Source: Enterocloster hominis (ex Liu et al. 2021)
Lineage (GTDB): Bacteria; Bacillota; Clostridia; Lachnospirales; Lachnospiraceae
Assembly (NCBI GenBank): GCA_014385265.1
Contig: JACRTJ010000027.1
Location: forward strand, 62,001 to 126,000
Length of the DNA stretch: 64,000 nt
Direction of reading: 5' to 3'
A program made the position numbers and the translations under genes. The first letter of the stretch is position 1, and every line of letters begins with the position of its first letter. Shown piece after piece: positions 1 to 9,447 of the stretch. The notes beneath the pieces were generated by a model, which saw only the letters and a list, made by a program, of their open reading frames with translations, searched no databases and was not told where the DNA came from.

Positions 1-531
<531 letters not shown>

Positions 532-603
532 TCAATTACCTCCAAATTATATACTCTCCGGCCAGGCCGGAGCAGCCGCAGCCTTACGGTCTCCCGCCGC
601 TGC

Positions 604-888
604 TTATTCAATAACAGCAAGAATATCGTTCTGTTTTACGATGATGTATTCTGCGTCGTCCGTCTTAACCTCAGTTCCGGAGTACTTAGAGAAGATCACC
701 TGGTCTCCAACCTTTACCTGCATGGTAACTTCCTTGCCATCCACAACTCCGCCCGGTCCAACGGCAATGACTTCTGCCTGCTGCGGTTTCTCTTTTGCCT
801 GACCCGGAAGCACGATACCGGACTTTGTCGTTTCTTCTGCAACTAACTGTTTTAAAACAACCCTGTCAAATAATGGTACTAATTTCAT
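604..888 (-). CDS. groES: Co-chaperonin GroES
   Basis: This 94-residue protein is the heptameric lid of the GroEL cage. It opens with MKLVPLFDRVVLKQL, has the mobile-loop region ETTKSGIVLPGQAKEKPQ (residues 19-36), and ends in the beta-barrel segment EYIIVKQNDILAVIE. The length is normal for the family. A GGAGG-type ribosome site lies just upstream of the ATG. It is the first gene of the groES-groEL operon; a sigma-A-like promoter overlapped by a CIRCE element lies about 95-135 bases upstream, so HrcA heat-shock repression is expected. Confidence 0.97.
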   Translation of the reverse strand: MKLVPLFDRVVLKQLVAEETTKSGIVLPGQAKEKPQQAEVIAVGPGGVVDGKEVTMQVKVGDQVIFSKYSGTEVKTDDAEYIIVKQNDILAVIE

Positions 889-981
889 TACTGACTCCTC
901 CTTGCCATTTCTGTCTTTATGTTTTTCTATTGGTTGAAATTCCAGAACATTTCAAAATCTCTGTTCCTTTTCACAAGTAAT

Positions 982-1010
982 GTTATAGCACGCATTATTA
1001 GCACTGTCAA
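982..1010 (-). promoter_or_regulatory. Promoter of groES-groEL
   Basis: Read on the minus strand there is a perfect -35 box TTGACA (1005-1010) and a -10 box TATAAC (982-987) separated by exactly 17 bases. The -35 box lies within the CIRCE palindrome, so a repressor bound to CIRCE would directly block RNA polymerase. Confidence 0.85.
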
Positions 1011-1024
1011 GGGTCGAGTGCTAA
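998..1024. promoter_or_regulatory. CIRCE operator (HrcA-binding site)
   Basis: A 9-9-9 inverted repeat: TTAGCACTG, nine-base spacer, GAGTGCTAA. It differs from the known CIRCE consensus (TTAGCACTC-N9-GAGTGCTAA) by one base in the left arm. CIRCE is the binding site of the heat-shock repressor HrcA and classically precedes groES. It overlaps the -35 box of the groES promoter. Confidence 0.95.
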
Positions 1025-1148
1025 TTTTATGGAATTTTTTTGGGATTTTTTCATTTTCTTTACAAATATCCCTTCCTTTTTCCTGGAATATGGCTTATTA
1101 TTAATCTATATCGGTTTACGTTCATGCCGGTTGAAAGGAGAATGAACT

Positions 1149-1538
1149 ATGTCCAAGAAAAAAACAGGTCTGCTCATCGCTCTTGGGGCCGCCATCGGTG
1201 CAGCCGCCGCAGGTATTTCCTATTATTTGAAGTATAAATCTTTCAATGATGAGCTGGACAAAGATTTCCATGATTACGAAGACGAGGAAACGTCCTCTGG
1301 GGAAACAGGAAAGGGAACTTCTTCCTGTGACGCCGCCAAAGAACGCACGTATATTACGCTGGAACCCGGAAAGTGCAAGGCCGGGGAAGAAAAAAATGCT
1401 GAGGGACCGAAAGACGCAGAACCGGCCCCCGAAACTGCTCCCCAGGAAGAAACCGCTGAGGCCGTAAAGGATGCCGCTTCTCCGGTTCCGGCAGAATCAG
1501 CCACAGTGGAAGAAGATACGGACGGTGCCGGAAAATGA
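1149..1538 (+). CDS. Small membrane-anchored acidic protein, unknown function
   Basis: A 129-residue protein I cannot name. After a short basic start (MSKKK) residues 6-26 form one hydrophobic, Ala/Gly-rich helix, probably a membrane anchor or uncleaved signal. The rest is hydrophilic and rich in Glu, Asp, Lys, Pro and Ala, likely disordered. The layout resembles YtxH-like cell-envelope proteins but no family motif is visible. A good ribosome site (AAAGGAG) precedes the ATG. Its stop codon overlaps the start of the IclR regulator gene (ATGA), so the two are translationally coupled. Confidence 0.7.
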   Translation: MSKKKTGLLIALGAAIGAAAAGISYYLKYKSFNDELDKDFHDYEDEETSSGETGKGTSSCDAAKERTYITLEPGKCKAGEEKNAEGPKDAEPAPETAPQEETAEAVKDAASPVPAESATVEEDTDGAGK

Positions 1539-2305
1539 TCCAGAGCCTTCTACGCTCCATTGAGATCCTGGAGGTACTGAAGGAAAGGAACCGCAGCTAT
1601 TCCATTGCGGAACTGGCGGAGGCCATCGATCTGCCTCCCAGCACTGTGCACCGGATCCTCCAGACCTTCTGTGAAAAAAAATATGTGATCCGCGACGAGC
1701 GGTCACATACATACCGTCTGGGGCCTGCGCTGATCCCTCTGGGAAAGGCCGCTGCCAGCGGGATCCGTTTACAGGATGCCGCCCATCCTCTCCTGTCCGC
1801 CCTTTCTGCCAGGACCGAGGAGGATTCCTATCTGGTGATCCCCGTAGGCAACAAGGGGCTTGTGATCGAAAAGGTGGACGGTCCCAACCACATAAAGGTG
1901 GTGGAGGAATTTGGCTATGAGATGTATCTCCACTGCGGAGCCATCCGCAAGGTGCTCCTGGCCTACCAGTCTCCCTCCTTTATTGAGGAATATGTGAACA
2001 AGATCATTGAGCACGACCACGCCTTCCCCCGGGTGGATGCCGGCGATCTCCGTGACGAGTTAAAAAAGATCCGTCAGTCCGGTTACGCCATCACCTATGG
2101 AGAATACGTCAACGATGCCGTGGGCATCGGAGCCCCTGTCTTCAACTCAGAGGGTGAACTGGCCGGCTCCATCGGCATCATCGCCCCCACGATCCGCTTA
2201 AACAGCGAAGAGCTTTTAAAGGTCCAACTGGAATATGTGCAGAAATTTGCTGCTGATCTTTCCAGGGACATCGGATACTCTCCCCTGTTCAGTTCCAGGG
2301 CCTGA
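1535..2305 (+). CDS. IclR-family transcriptional regulator
   Basis: A 256-residue regulator. Residues 1-62 form a winged helix-turn-helix (SIAELAEAIDLPPSTVHRIL is the recognition segment), and residues about 75-245 form the IclR ligand-binding domain, including the conserved LHCGAIRKVLLA stretch and a GIGAPVFNSEGELAGSIGI beta-sheet motif. IclR proteins sense small organic acids or aromatic metabolites and usually control a neighbouring catabolic operon; which one here is unknown. It overlaps the upstream gene by four bases and is followed by a strong terminator. Confidence 0.9.
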   Translation: MIQSLLRSIEILEVLKERNRSYSIAELAEAIDLPPSTVHRILQTFCEKKYVIRDERSHTYRLGPALIPLGKAAASGIRLQDAAHPLLSALSARTEEDSYLVIPVGNKGLVIEKVDGPNHIKVVEEFGYEMYLHCGAIRKVLLAYQSPSFIEEYVNKIIEHDHAFPRVDAGDLRDELKKIRQSGYAITYGEYVNDAVGIGAPVFNSEGELAGSIGIIAPTIRLNSEELLKVQLEYVQKFAADLSRDIGYSPLFSSRA

Positions 2306-2322
2306 ATCCTTGTAAATCCAGA

Positions 2323-2379
2323 AGGGAGCGCTTCCGGTCATCGGTTCTGATGACCAGGAAACACTCCCTCTTTTTTTTC
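2323..2379 (+). terminator. Rho-independent terminator after the IclR gene
   Basis: A long hairpin (left arm from AGGGAG at 2323, loop near 2341-2348, right arm ending CTCCCT about 2369) with a few G-U pairs and one bulge, followed by an eight-T run on the plus strand. It separates the IclR gene from the convergent MATE gene. Confidence 0.85.
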
Positions 2380-2383
2380 TTAT

Positions 2384-3790
2384 TTAAATCTCCGCCGCCA
2401 GATTCCTCAGCCATTTCTTCTGACGGTATCTCCAGTATCCCAGCGCCGACTTATAGACCTCCTCCAGCATGACCATTCCATAGACCACATAGATCGGGAA
2501 ACGGAACACAAGCCCGCCCAGAAACGCCAGGGGGATCCCAATGCACCAGACGCCGCTGGTATCCAGGAACAGGCACATCTTTGTGTCGCCGCCGCTCCGC
2601 AAAACGCCTACGATACAGATCAGATTGTACATCTTTGCCGGCAGGAACAGGGCGAATGTAAGGAGACATCTGGCCGCGTCCTCCTTCACCTCCGGAGAGA
2701 TCTGGTAAATGGACAGGATCGGCCCCCGGATCATCAGCACGATCACCATTCCGGCAGCCGACAGGAGGAACAGCAGCCGGAAGAAATTGGCCGCATACTC
2801 CTCCGCCCGTTCCAGGTGCCCGGCTCCCATCTCATTCCCAAGGATCACCGCTGTGGCGGCGCTCAGCCCCTGGAACAGAACGAATACGATATCCTGGATC
2901 GTCATGGCGATGGTAACGGCCGCCACTGCGTTATCGCCCATCCGTCCATAGGCCAGGGAATACATGGTCACACCCAACCCCCACATGAACTCATTGGCAA
3001 TGACCGGCGCGCAGGTGCTGACAAACTGGCGGATAAACGCCTTTGTATACCCGAACATCTCCCGGATACGGCAGGCAATGGGGAATTTCCGCATATAGAC
3101 CACAAGGACCAGCACCGCCGCTTCCACGATCCTGGCGATCAGCGTTGCCAGGGCCGCACCCACAACTCCGAGGCCTGCGCCGTAGATGAAGATCTCCTGC
3201 CCTGCGGCTGTAACGGTGCGCGCCGGAAAGATCAGCAGAAAATTCAAAACGATATTCACGACGATCGCCAGGCAGCTTGTGAGCACTGGAAGCTTCACCT
3301 GACCCACGGCCCGGAGCATGGCCACATAAACGTTGGTGAAAGCCGTAAACGGATAGGATACGGCTGCCACCACCAGATATGCGCTGCCGACCCGTATGGT
3401 CTCCGGGCTGACTGTGAAGATCCGCATCACCAGCTCCGGGCATACCATGGCCGGGATCATAAAGGCCGCTGCTCCCGCCAGTGCCAGCATAAGTGCCAGT
3501 CCCAGCACCTTTCTTATGTTTTTCACATCATTATTGCCCCAGTACTGGGCCGCCAGGACTCCGCTCCCGCTGACGATCCCGAATACAAGGAGTGAAAATA
3601 CAAAAAACACCTTATTTGCCAGGCCCACCGCCGCGATGGTCGTTTCTCCCAGCGTCCCGATCATCATGGTATCCACCAGGTTTACGATCGTATTCAGCAT
3701 TCCCTGCATGGCCACTGGAAGGGCGATGCGTACGGCCTTCTGTAAAAAGATCCGGTCTCCCAGCATCTTTTTCGTACCTGTCAGAAACAT
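2384..3790 (-). CDS. MATE-family efflux transporter
   Basis: A 468-residue integral membrane protein with about 12 hydrophobic segments, a typical MATE length. Early motifs match the family: ALPVAMQGMLNTIVNLVDTM in the first helix, and SGSGVLAAQYWGNND between helices 2 and 3. MATE proteins export cationic drugs or metabolites in exchange for Na+ or H+. The start at 3790 (MFLTGTKK) is chosen because GGAGG precedes it; a longer frame to 3904 would add a hydrophilic stretch atypical of the family. It is flanked by a terminator on each side, so it is probably monocistronic. The substrate is unknown. Confidence 0.88.
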   Translation of the reverse strand: MFLTGTKKMLGDRIFLQKAVRIALPVAMQGMLNTIVNLVDTMMIGTLGETTIAAVGLANKVFFVFSLLVFGIVSGSGVLAAQYWGNNDVKNIRKVLGLALMLALAGAAAFMIPAMVCPELVMRIFTVSPETIRVGSAYLVVAAVSYPFTAFTNVYVAMLRAVGQVKLPVLTSCLAIVVNIVLNFLLIFPARTVTAAGQEIFIYGAGLGVVGAALATLIARIVEAAVLVLVVYMRKFPIACRIREMFGYTKAFIRQFVSTCAPVIANEFMWGLGVTMYSLAYGRMGDNAVAAVTIAMTIQDIVFVLFQGLSAATAVILGNEMGAGHLERAEEYAANFFRLLFLLSAAGMVIVLMIRGPILSIYQISPEVKEDAARCLLTFALFLPAKMYNLICIVGVLRSGGDTKMCLFLDTSGVWCIGIPLAFLGGLVFRFPIYVVYGMVMLEEVYKSALGYWRYRQKKWLRNLAAEI

Positions 3791-3852
3791 AATCTCCTCC
3801 CCTTTTCTTTCTTCTTGGACTATCTTATCAGAAAACCTGCGATCCGTAAAGC

Positions 3853-3902
3853 AAAAAAGGCCCCGGCAGAAACAGCCTTTGCCATCTCTGCCGGAACCTT
3901 TC
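3853..3902 (-). terminator. Terminator of the glutamate-fermentation operon
   Basis: On the minus strand, downstream of hgdB, an approximately 15-bp stem (AAAGGTTCCGGCAGA pairing with TCTGCCGGGGCCTTT) with a 15-base loop is followed by six T residues. This is the expected end of the gct-gcd-hgd transcript. Confidence 0.88.
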
Positions 3903-3959
3903 ATATTGTTACAGCACCGTTACGACACAAACCGGTCGGCGGACCGGAAATCTTTTTTA

Positions 3960-5111
3960 TTATTTGCTCATCTCCAGCACATCTGCAAAAGCCTGGATCG
4001 CAGTCTGGGCCTGGCCGAAGTCGCGCATCTGCTGGTCGATACCCAGTTTGATGTGCGGGATCTTTGCATCATCCAGGGCTTTCTTTAAGTACGGATACTC
4101 CATCTCCTCCGGATCACAGAACTGCTGCATGAACAGTACAAGGCCCTGGGCACCGCTCTTCTTAACAAGATCGGCAACGAACTCGCCGCGGCGGTTCTTC
4201 TCAGACTGGGGATCGTAAAGGAGAACGTCATGGTCGATGTTGGCAAACTGTTTTGCCAGAGCCATCATCGGACATTCCTCATCCTCCGGAACGTCTGTGT
4301 TGAAGGAACGGCTCTCATGGGCAACGTCATCGGCAGCGATGGCAACATTGTTCTCTTCAAATGCAGCCAGAAGCTTCGGATTATCGCAGATGATACCGGA
4401 GGTGACCACCTTGGTTCCCTTCCAGTCGCATACCGGAAGAGCCTCCAGCTCTTTATTTAATTCCTCCAGCATTTCTGTGTATGCCGGCTTCTCCATGAAA
4501 TAGAATGCCTTTAATACTGCAGAACGCCTGGTGGGTGTGATCACATCACAATGGTCGTTGGCCAGCTTTACAAATGCGCGGCGGGCTGCACGGCTCTTAT
4601 TGTAGACCTTGATGGCATCCCTGATGGCGTCGGCAGTGATCTCATGGCCGCATACCTTCTCCAGCTCTTCCTTTACATTATTGTACTGGTCGATACAGAA
4701 CTGAAGGCCGAAATCCTCAAAACGGTTCTGGGGATGGGCTAAGAAGATAACTGCCATCTTATCTCCCATGGATACACGGAAGTTCTGGCTCATGGGACGG
4801 AGCGTATCGCAGATGGTGGGGGTGATGATGCCGTCCAGGTCATCCATGGTCCCGTCTAAGAGCATTTCCAGCGCCAGCTGGGCGATGGTGCAGTAGAAGG
4901 TCGCACAGTATTCTTTTGCACGGCTGATGGTCTTGTTATTGGACCCCCAGATCCCCATGGGAACCATACCGGCTGCGTAAACAAGCTCCTCCGGAGCATA
5001 GTATGGCAGAACGCCGATGACCTTTTTACCCTGAGCCTTATATTCAGCCAGCTGCTGCTTGGGAGTAGCTGCTTTTACCTTAAATTCATCTAATAATGCG
5101 TTGATACTCAT
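3960..5111 (-). CDS. hgdB: (R)-2-hydroxyglutaryl-CoA dehydratase, beta subunit
   Basis: The 383-residue smaller subunit of the dehydratase that removes water from (R)-2-hydroxyglutaryl-CoA by a ketyl-radical mechanism after one-electron activation by HgdC. The sequence starts MSINALLDEFKVKAA and has the family segment GVLPYYAPEELVYAAGMVP (about residue 32) and cysteines in TPTICDTLRPMSQN and MQQFCDPEEMEYP that fit [4Fe-4S] ligation. Length matches HgdB of Acidaminococcus fermentans and C. symbiosum. It starts three bases after hgdA ends, with its own AAGGAGG site, and is the last gene before the operon terminator. Confidence 0.96.
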   Translation of the reverse strand: MSINALLDEFKVKAATPKQQLAEYKAQGKKVIGVLPYYAPEELVYAAGMVPMGIWGSNNKTISRAKEYCATFYCTIAQLALEMLLDGTMDDLDGIITPTICDTLRPMSQNFRVSMGDKMAVIFLAHPQNRFEDFGLQFCIDQYNNVKEELEKVCGHEITADAIRDAIKVYNKSRAARRAFVKLANDHCDVITPTRRSAVLKAFYFMEKPAYTEMLEELNKELEALPVCDWKGTKVVTSGIICDNPKLLAAFEENNVAIAADDVAHESRSFNTDVPEDEECPMMALAKQFANIDHDVLLYDPQSEKNRRGEFVADLVKKSGAQGLVLFMQQFCDPEEMEYPYLKKALDDAKIPHIKLGIDQQMRDFGQAQTAIQAFADVLEMSK

Positions 5112-5114
5112 GGT

Positions 5115-6560
5115 CTATTTAGCCTCCTTTTCCTGCATGTTTGCCTCCATGGCCTCCACAAGGCCCTGAACGCGGGTCTCGTACTGGGCGGCGTTGAAGT
5201 TACGCGGGTCAGCCTGGTCGCCGTCAAAGCCGGCAGTGGGAACACCGAGATCCTTTGTAAAGCGGCGCTGCATCTCTGCCATATAGCCGCTCCACGGCTT
5301 ACAGCTTCTATTGTAGTGTACCAGAACGCCGTCAACCTTGTTGTCGCGGCAGATGCCCTCACGCCAGTCAACGCCCTGCTCGATGCAGACAGAGTTGGGA
5401 GCCTTATAATAAGCGCGTGCCATCTCGTCCATATTGTTGTAAACGAAACCGAAGGCCGGAGCGTAAACAACGGCTGTTACGTTGACGCCATGCTCCTTTA
5501 ACGGTTTGAACAGTGCCGGAAGCTTGGGCCAGCAGGGGATACCCTCGAACATTACACGGTATTTCTCCGGGAACGGCGTGGTGGTCTCGCCCTTCTTGAT
5601 GGTCTCTTCCAGGTCGGAGGCTAAAAGCTCAAATGCCTCGGCGGCCTCAACTCTTGCACGGGCTGTTACAACGTCAGCCATGTGGTTGAACAGGTCAAAT
5701 CCAGAGTATGGAGCCGGTTTGTACTGTAAGTAGTCACAAACCTTTAACCATGCCTTCGCAGTATGGTTTGCGTTCTCACAGGCCTTTTCAAATTTCTTCT
5801 CGTCGAACTTCTTGCCAGTCAGCTCCTCTAACTGTTTGATCGCCTTGTCAAACTGGGCGCGGACATACTTCACGTTGGAGTCATGAACATCTACGGTGTT
5901 ATTGTACGGGATGTCGATCATGATCAGCGGAACGTTGCACATACGGGCAATGTTCTCATACCATTTTGTCATACAGTTACAGATGTTGTTGCAGCAGAGA
6001 ACGAAATCCGGCTGCGGGATCTGCATCTGACGGATGGGAGAGATGGCCTCGATGCGGCGCTCTTTGTCCGGTCCATCCGGCAGCTTTTCAAGCTCCAGGA
6101 TATTTACAAGCTCCAGGTACGGAGTCTGGGTCTTCGGATCCTTTTTCGGCTTTCCAGTGGCCTCGTCGATGACCACGTTGCCGTTCTCATCCTTTAAGGG
6201 CTTTCCAGTGGACGGATCGATGATATATTCACCGGTCTCCGAGTCAAATTTACGGGCAACGCGGACGCCAGCCGCATAAGCAAGGCTGATACGTGCGTAT
6301 CCGCAGATATCGTTGTCATAGCCCAGATCCTCGGCTGCCTGGCACATCATCTCGCCGTAGCGGTTTGCTGCGATACCAGCGGCCTGGTTCTCGGGATACA
6401 TAACATTCAGGTCAAATGCTGCTGCGAGCTCACACGGGAATTTGGAAGAAGACCATCCCACTAACTCGCCTCTTTTTTTTGCCTCACGCGCGTCCTTGTG
6501 AACGTCGTCCACAACCTTACGAAGGGCAAGAACGCCGGGACTAACCTGCTTTTTAGCCAT
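5115..6560 (-). CDS. hgdA: (R)-2-hydroxyglutaryl-CoA dehydratase, alpha subunit
   Basis: The 481-residue alpha subunit pairs with HgdB; each subunit carries an iron-sulfur cluster. The cysteine-rich motif VLCCNNICNCMTKW (Cys at about 189, 190, 194, 196) and the motif CKPWSGYMAEMQRRF near the C terminus are clear. Residues about 108-145 form a charged, Gly/Asp/Lys-rich extension containing two TGKP-like repeats, which I recall also exists in characterised HgdA. The ribosome site is AGGAGG. It lies between hgdC and hgdB in the order known for Acidaminococcus. Confidence 0.96.
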   Translation of the reverse strand: MAKKQVSPGVLALRKVVDDVHKDAREAKKRGELVGWSSSKFPCELAAAFDLNVMYPENQAAGIAANRYGEMMCQAAEDLGYDNDICGYARISLAYAAGVRVARKFDSETGEYIIDPSTGKPLKDENGNVVIDEATGKPKKDPKTQTPYLELVNILELEKLPDGPDKERRIEAISPIRQMQIPQPDFVLCCNNICNCMTKWYENIARMCNVPLIMIDIPYNNTVDVHDSNVKYVRAQFDKAIKQLEELTGKKFDEKKFEKACENANHTAKAWLKVCDYLQYKPAPYSGFDLFNHMADVVTARARVEAAEAFELLASDLEETIKKGETTTPFPEKYRVMFEGIPCWPKLPALFKPLKEHGVNVTAVVYAPAFGFVYNNMDEMARAYYKAPNSVCIEQGVDWREGICRDNKVDGVLVHYNRSCKPWSGYMAEMQRRFTKDLGVPTAGFDGDQADPRNFNAAQYETRVQGLVEAMEANMQEKEAK

Positions 6561-6645
6561 AATTATTCATCCTCCTCATTGAATGTATAAACGACGGCAG
6601 CCAGACAGACATGGCTCATGTCCCTCTGGCCCGTTGTCTTACCGT

Positions 6646-7431
6646 TTAGCGGGTCGCTGCCTGCCATGCGAACAGGGCGGCACCCAAAGCGCCGTTATAC
6701 TGGGTCAGCGGAGAAGTGAGGATCGGACACCCCAGCTCCTCTTCCAGCGCAGATACAACGCCTCTGTTCTGAGCTACACCTCCGGTCATCACAAGGTCCT
6801 TTACCACGCCGATCCGGTGGGCAAGGCCAGCCACACGGCCAGCCACGGAGTGATGGATGCCGTTGATGATATCGCATTTATCCGTACCCATGGAGAGCTG
6901 GCTGATAACCTCGCTCTCTGCAAATACGGTACATGTGGAGCTGATGCCCACATGCTTCTTCGACTGGGCTCCCAGATCTCCCAGATCCTCCACGCGCACC
7001 TCCAGGACCCTGGCCATAACGTCTAAGAAACGGCCGGTTCCGGCTGCACACTTGTCATTCATCTGGAAGTTGGTCATGGTCCCGTTCTCGATCCGGAGAA
7101 CCTTTACGTCCTGCCCTCCGATATCGATGACCGTATGGGCCTCCGGGAACAGGAAAGAAGCCCCCCGCGCATGGCAGGAAAGCTCACTCATCTGCTTATC
7201 TGCAAGTCCCATTAAGGAATTGCGGCCATAGCCCGTGGCCAGAACGTAGGCCATCTGGTCTCTTGTCATGCCGGCTGCTTCCAGCACGGCGTCGATGGCA
7301 CGCTGCGGGCCGCTGGTACCAGCCCCCACATCGATCAGGGATTTTGCCACGATCTCCTTGCCATCTTTTAAAATAATACATTTGGACGCTGTGGAACCCA
7401 CATCGATCCCCAGTGTATAAACTGCACTCAT
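6646..7431 (-). CDS. hgdC: 2-hydroxyglutaryl-CoA dehydratase activator (ATPase)
   Basis: A homodimeric ATPase of the ASKHA (acetate/sugar kinase, Hsp70, actin) fold with one [4Fe-4S] cluster between subunits. It drives a single electron into HgdAB using ATP. Motifs: phosphate 1 loop GIDVGSTASKCIIL near the start, VIDIGGQDVKVLR (about 100), the cluster cysteine in NDKCAAGTGRFLD, and a second conserved cysteine in SSTCTVFAESE. The start at 7431 (MSAVYTLGIDVG) gives 261 residues, matching known HgdC (260), and has GGAGG upstream; a longer frame from 7497 lacks a site. Confidence 0.96.
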   Translation of the reverse strand: MSAVYTLGIDVGSTASKCIILKDGKEIVAKSLIDVGAGTSGPQRAIDAVLEAAGMTRDQMAYVLATGYGRNSLMGLADKQMSELSCHARGASFLFPEAHTVIDIGGQDVKVLRIENGTMTNFQMNDKCAAGTGRFLDVMARVLEVRVEDLGDLGAQSKKHVGISSTCTVFAESEVISQLSMGTDKCDIINGIHHSVAGRVAGLAHRIGVVKDLVMTGGVAQNRGVVSALEEELGCPILTSPLTQYNGALGAALFAWQAATR

Positions 7432-7545
7432 ACGAACCTCCGGGTTTTCTTCTGTATCAATGAATTTTTTGTTTTTTCCTGTCCCAGTATAGCACAAGGC
7501 ACCCTAAAGGACAAGCCGAAATCATATATCCTTTGATACAACATT

Positions 7546-7574
7546 ATCCAGACCGGGGAGCCCCCGGTCTGGAT
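7546..7574 (-). other. Perfect 13-bp hairpin between gcdA and hgdC
   Basis: ATCCAGACCGGGG and its exact complement are separated by three bases. On the transcribed (minus) strand no T-run follows, so it does not look like a full terminator. A processing site, a stability element for the gcdA mRNA or a partial attenuator are possible; this is inference. Confidence 0.7.
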
Positions 7575-7598
7575 CAGAATTCACGCCTTCAGTCAGGA

Positions 7599-9368
7599 TC
7601 AGGCCTTATGCGCGTCGTTCCACTCGCGGATCGCACGGGGTGTTACCATCTGGTGCATCGGGCAGATGCTCTTCGGATTCTGGTAAACAGCCTCGGTGAA
7701 TGCCTGGATATACGGACGAAGCTCTGTCATGTCAACGATCTCGTCCACCATGCCGACCTTCGCACAGTATTCCGGACGGGATTTTTCATGATACAGCTGG
7801 ATCATATCGTTCATCTTGTCGATGATGGGCTGCATATCCTCGCCAGCCTTGCTTGCCTTCACCAGCTTTCTGGAGTACATTGCGTTGGCAGCGGTCTCGC
7901 CCGGCATTACATAATATTCACAGGCAGCGGTACCGATGGAGTAAACGTTGGTGTTGTTGCCCTGGGGTCCACCCAGTACATAGTGGGCAGCAGCACTGGC
8001 CTTACGGAGCGTAACCTCTAAGGACGGAAGACCGGAGTTCTCGATGGAGTAGATCAGAGACTGGCCAAGGCCCAGAAGCTCTGCCTTCTCTGCATCGTCG
8101 CCTACATCGATGCCAGTGGTATCCTGCAGCCAGATCAGCGGGATACGGTCACGGGCACAGAGGGTCACGAACTCGTTCATCTTGATCAAGCCCTGACGGT
8201 ATAACTTTCCGCCTACGCCTACGGAGTTCTGCTTATACTCCGGATAGTTCATTAAAAGTCCCTGTACGTTGGCAATGACGCCTACTAAAAGACCGTTGAC
8301 CTTGGCAAGACCGGTCACCATCTCCGGACCGTAGCCCTTCTTGTACTCGTATAACTGGGAACCGTCGAAGAGACGGCCGATCACGTCGTAAATATCATAC
8401 GGACGCTTTCCGTTTAACGGGATGATGCTGTAAAGGTCCTCTGCCGGAAGTAACGGAGCCTTCTGGTCGTCTACCCGGAAGAACTCTAAGTTGTAAGCCG
8501 GAAGGTAGCTGATATATTTCTTGATTCCCTCGATCACGCCGTAATCGTTCTCGTAAACCTCACGGAAGAAACCGGTCTCGTCATAGTGGACCGGAACAGA
8601 GCCCGGAGCCGGAACCTTGTTCTTGCCGTTCTCGATCTGGGCAGCCACGATCTGGTCAGCGGCTTCCTTATCGATATACCCCTTGGGATTCATACCGGAA
8701 AGGATGCCTGCTCCGCCGACTGCCATGTTGGCCTGGCTGTGGGCGATCAGGATCGTCGGGGAAATGCTGTGGTATCCGCCGCCGGCCGGGTTCGTTCCGT
8801 AGATACCTACGATCACCGGAATACCTAACTGGTTTAACTCAGCATTTCTGAAGAACGGAGTACCGCCGCCGCGGCGGTTGGGATATACCTGATCCTGGAA
8901 CGGGAAGTCAACGCCCGCGCAGTTTAATAAGTAGATCAGCGGAAGGTTCATCATCTTGGCAGCGTCGGAGCAGCGGATCAGGTTCTCAGCCTGGCCCGGC
9001 TCCCAGGTTCCAGCCATTTTCTTGTTATCGGATGCGATCACATAGACCCATTTGCCGTTTACGCGGCCAAGGCCGTTGATGATGTTGGTGGAACCCATCT
9101 TGTTGTCGTTGGGGTTAAAGAGGCTGTTTAACGGGCAGAAGGTCCCCTCGTCTACCAGAGCGTTGATACGCTGCATGGCGGAAAGCTGGCCGCGCTCGTT
9201 TAATTTTTCCTCTGTGGTAATACCCTTGGCAAGGATCTCTTCTACCTTGTCATGGATATTCTTCTCGATCTCTTTAAGCTCTGCCTCGTTTTCTGCGTTG
9301 GCATTCACTAACGGCTTACCAACAACGGGCATATCCTGGAAATATTTCGGCATGGAAAAATATCCCAT
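7599..9368 (-). CDS. gcdA: Glutaconyl-CoA decarboxylase, alpha subunit (carboxyltransferase)
   Basis: This 589-residue two-domain crotonase-fold enzyme moves CO2 from glutaconyl-CoA to the biotin of GcdC, giving crotonyl-CoA. It opens MGYFSMPKYFQDMPVVGKPL and has the N-terminal motif LLNCAGVDFPFQDQVYPNRRGGGT (partly shown) and the C-terminal LIWLQDTTGIDVGDDAE. Length is nearly identical to A. fermentans GcdA (587). It is cytoplasmic and attached to the membrane pump through GcdC/GcdD. AGGAGG precedes the ATG. It lies between gctB and hgdC, consistent with the classical gct-gcdA-hgd order. Confidence 0.96.
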   Translation of the reverse strand: MGYFSMPKYFQDMPVVGKPLVNANAENEAELKEIEKNIHDKVEEILAKGITTEEKLNERGQLSAMQRINALVDEGTFCPLNSLFNPNDNKMGSTNIINGLGRVNGKWVYVIASDNKKMAGTWEPGQAENLIRCSDAAKMMNLPLIYLLNCAGVDFPFQDQVYPNRRGGGTPFFRNAELNQLGIPVIVGIYGTNPAGGGYHSISPTILIAHSQANMAVGGAGILSGMNPKGYIDKEAADQIVAAQIENGKNKVPAPGSVPVHYDETGFFREVYENDYGVIEGIKKYISYLPAYNLEFFRVDDQKAPLLPAEDLYSIIPLNGKRPYDIYDVIGRLFDGSQLYEYKKGYGPEMVTGLAKVNGLLVGVIANVQGLLMNYPEYKQNSVGVGGKLYRQGLIKMNEFVTLCARDRIPLIWLQDTTGIDVGDDAEKAELLGLGQSLIYSIENSGLPSLEVTLRKASAAAHYVLGGPQGNNTNVYSIGTAACEYYVMPGETAANAMYSRKLVKASKAGEDMQPIIDKMNDMIQLYHEKSRPEYCAKVGMVDEIVDMTELRPYIQAFTEAVYQNPKSICPMHQMVTPRAIREWNDAHKA

Positions 9369-9447
9369 TTTTCTTCCTCCTCATATATCGTGTTCCAGAG
9401 GAGAAGGCGCTGCCGCCCTCTCCTTCCGGGACATCATTCACTGTTGC

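Noticed and set aside
2816..3595. 259-codon plus-strand frame
   Set aside because: Antisense to the MATE gene; His/Asp/Arg-rich translation typical of shadow frames.
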